Below are positions 5,980 through 6,380 of a DNA stretch of 6,380 nucleotides, one piece after another (the first letter of the stretch is position 1; each line of letters begins with the position of its first letter). The DNA comes from Candidatus Thiosymbion ectosymbiont of Robbea hypermnestra. Lineage in GTDB: Bacteria > Pseudomonadota > Gammaproteobacteria > Chromatiales > Chromatiaceae. Location: NCBI GenBank assembly GCA_020443945.1, contig JAIZWN010000790.1, positions 1 through 6,380 of the forward strand. Reading direction: 5' to 3'. A program made the translations under genes and the position numbers. The notes beneath the pieces are model-generated. The model had not been told where the DNA came from. It saw only the letters and a program-made list of their open reading frames with translations, and made no database searches.

Positions 5980-6064
5980 GATTTGCTCGAAGCTGCCGTC
6001 GGCGATTATTTCCGGCCGCGGAACAAGCGAAAATGGATCGGTACACTTTCCAGGAAACCTGTTG

Positions 6065-6091
6065 AAAAATGGCAAGGTAGTCCTACCCTGC
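6065..6091 (-). terminator. Second minus-strand terminator-like hairpin
   Basis: On the minus strand GCAGGGTA, loop GGAC and TACCTTGC pair over 8 positions (one G-U), followed by CA and five T (6069-6065). The stem is good but the T-tract is short and offset by two bases. It could terminate a minus-strand transcript entering from beyond 6380, or be part of a dispersed intergenic repeat together with the inverted repeat at 6094-6120. Confidence 0.4.
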
Positions 6092-6093
6092 AC

Positions 6094-6120
6094 GGGCGCC
6101 TCGAATTTCTCAGGGCGCCC
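6094..6120. repeat. GGGCGCC / GGCGCCC inverted repeat
   Basis: A perfect 7-bp GC-rich inverted repeat (6094-6100 with 6114-6120) with a 13-nt loop lies right next to the terminator-like hairpin at 6065-6091. The two hairpins together look like a compact intergenic element. The 11-mer GGCGCCCTGAG in its minus-strand arm also occurs at 302-312 on the plus strand. Confidence 0.5.
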
Positions 6121-6319
6121 TCCAACCGAACCCCCCCGCATTCTGTGATAAACAGGATACCGATGCAACGAACTCGAGAATCGGATTCGGGCATTCGCAA
6201 CGATCGCTGAGGTCCCCGCGCCTTGGACAAGCGGCTGATGGAGAAATCGGATTTGCCAAAATGAGCCGCCCGCTCTATTCTTCAAGAGATAGGGCTAGTG
6301 ATAAATAGAGTTGTTCCTT

Positions 6320-6351
6320 TTGTAACATTCTTTAAAATCAGTATGTTACAA
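6320..6351. promoter_or_regulatory. AT-rich inverted repeat TTGTAACAT / ATGTTACAA, possible operator
   Basis: A perfect 9-bp inverted repeat (6320-6328 with 6343-6351) has a 14-nt spacer that includes TTTAAA. The half-sites and overall span (32 bp) are compatible with a binding site for a dimeric regulator, or with a hairpin in RNA. There is no T-tract directly after it. It stands out because the surrounding DNA is GC-rich. The regulator and the controlled gene are unknown, and the site is about 400 nt from the transglycosylase start. Confidence 0.4.
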
Positions 6352-6380
6352 GGACCATTTGGCGTCTAACCCTTTGTTTT

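Larger units (their letters stand above)
5970..6380. other. Upstream non-coding region of the four-gene set
   Basis: No supported gene is visible in these 411 bases. The open frames present use TTG or internal starts, lack ribosome binding sites and have no recognisable protein pattern. The region contains two terminator-like hairpins, a GC-rich inverted repeat, a hyphenated palindrome TTTCC-A-GGAAA (6047-6057) and an AT-rich inverted repeat (6320-6351). The promoter of the minus-strand operon should lie here, but I could not identify a convincing -35/-10 pair. AATAAT near 6010 is a possible -10 without a good -35. Confidence 0.5.

Noticed and set aside
5938..6285. Minus-strand ORF of 115 codons in the upstream region
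   Set aside because: It starts with TTG, has no ribosome binding site, crosses both terminator-like hairpins and resembles no known protein.

Overview
The window is GC-rich bacterial DNA in which all five supported genes and one gene remnant lie on the minus strand. The DamX-like SPOR protein, the DUF192 protein and a secreted SLT-type lytic transglycosylase suggest a Gram-negative, most likely a gammaproteobacterium. That assignment is inferred from protein style. There is no rRNA or other marker gene, so the genus is not called.

Read in the direction of transcription (right to left), the layout is as follows. Positions 6380-5925 are a non-coding upstream region. It holds an AT-rich inverted repeat, a GGGCGCC inverted repeat and two minus-strand terminator-like hairpins, one of them only about 30 nt before the first start codon. 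Next comes a tight four-gene set. It starts with a Sel1/SLT lytic transglycosylase (5924-5082), followed by a secreted DUF192 protein with an N-terminal four-cysteine motif (5107-4466). After a 126-nt hairpin-rich gap there is a DamX-like membrane protein with a C-terminal SPOR domain and six tandem ~51-residue repeats (4339-2531). The set ends with a large cysteine-rich secreted protein of unknown family (2534-996), coupled to the SPOR gene by an ATGA overlap. The common theme is the periplasm and cell wall: one enzyme cuts glycan strands, one protein has a glycan-binding SPOR domain, and two other secreted proteins have no assigned function.

A 188-nt intergenic stretch with four closely packed hairpins (854-965) separates this set from a second, smaller unit. 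That unit is a 106-aa conserved-looking soluble protein (807-487) followed 9 nt later by a 33-codon ORF (477-376) that looks like the truncated start of a second gene, possibly HEPN-like. Positions 1-375 contain no convincing gene. They hold a hairpin, a three-unit 9-nt tandem repeat, and a minus-strand frame that stays open to the window edge but has no start codon over its first part.

The most notable observations are the higher-order (51+52 residue) repeat architecture in the SPOR protein linker, the four-gene envelope set ending in an unrecognised 14-cysteine secreted protein, the terminator-like hairpin in the leader of that set, and the apparently truncated partner gene next to the 106-aa protein.
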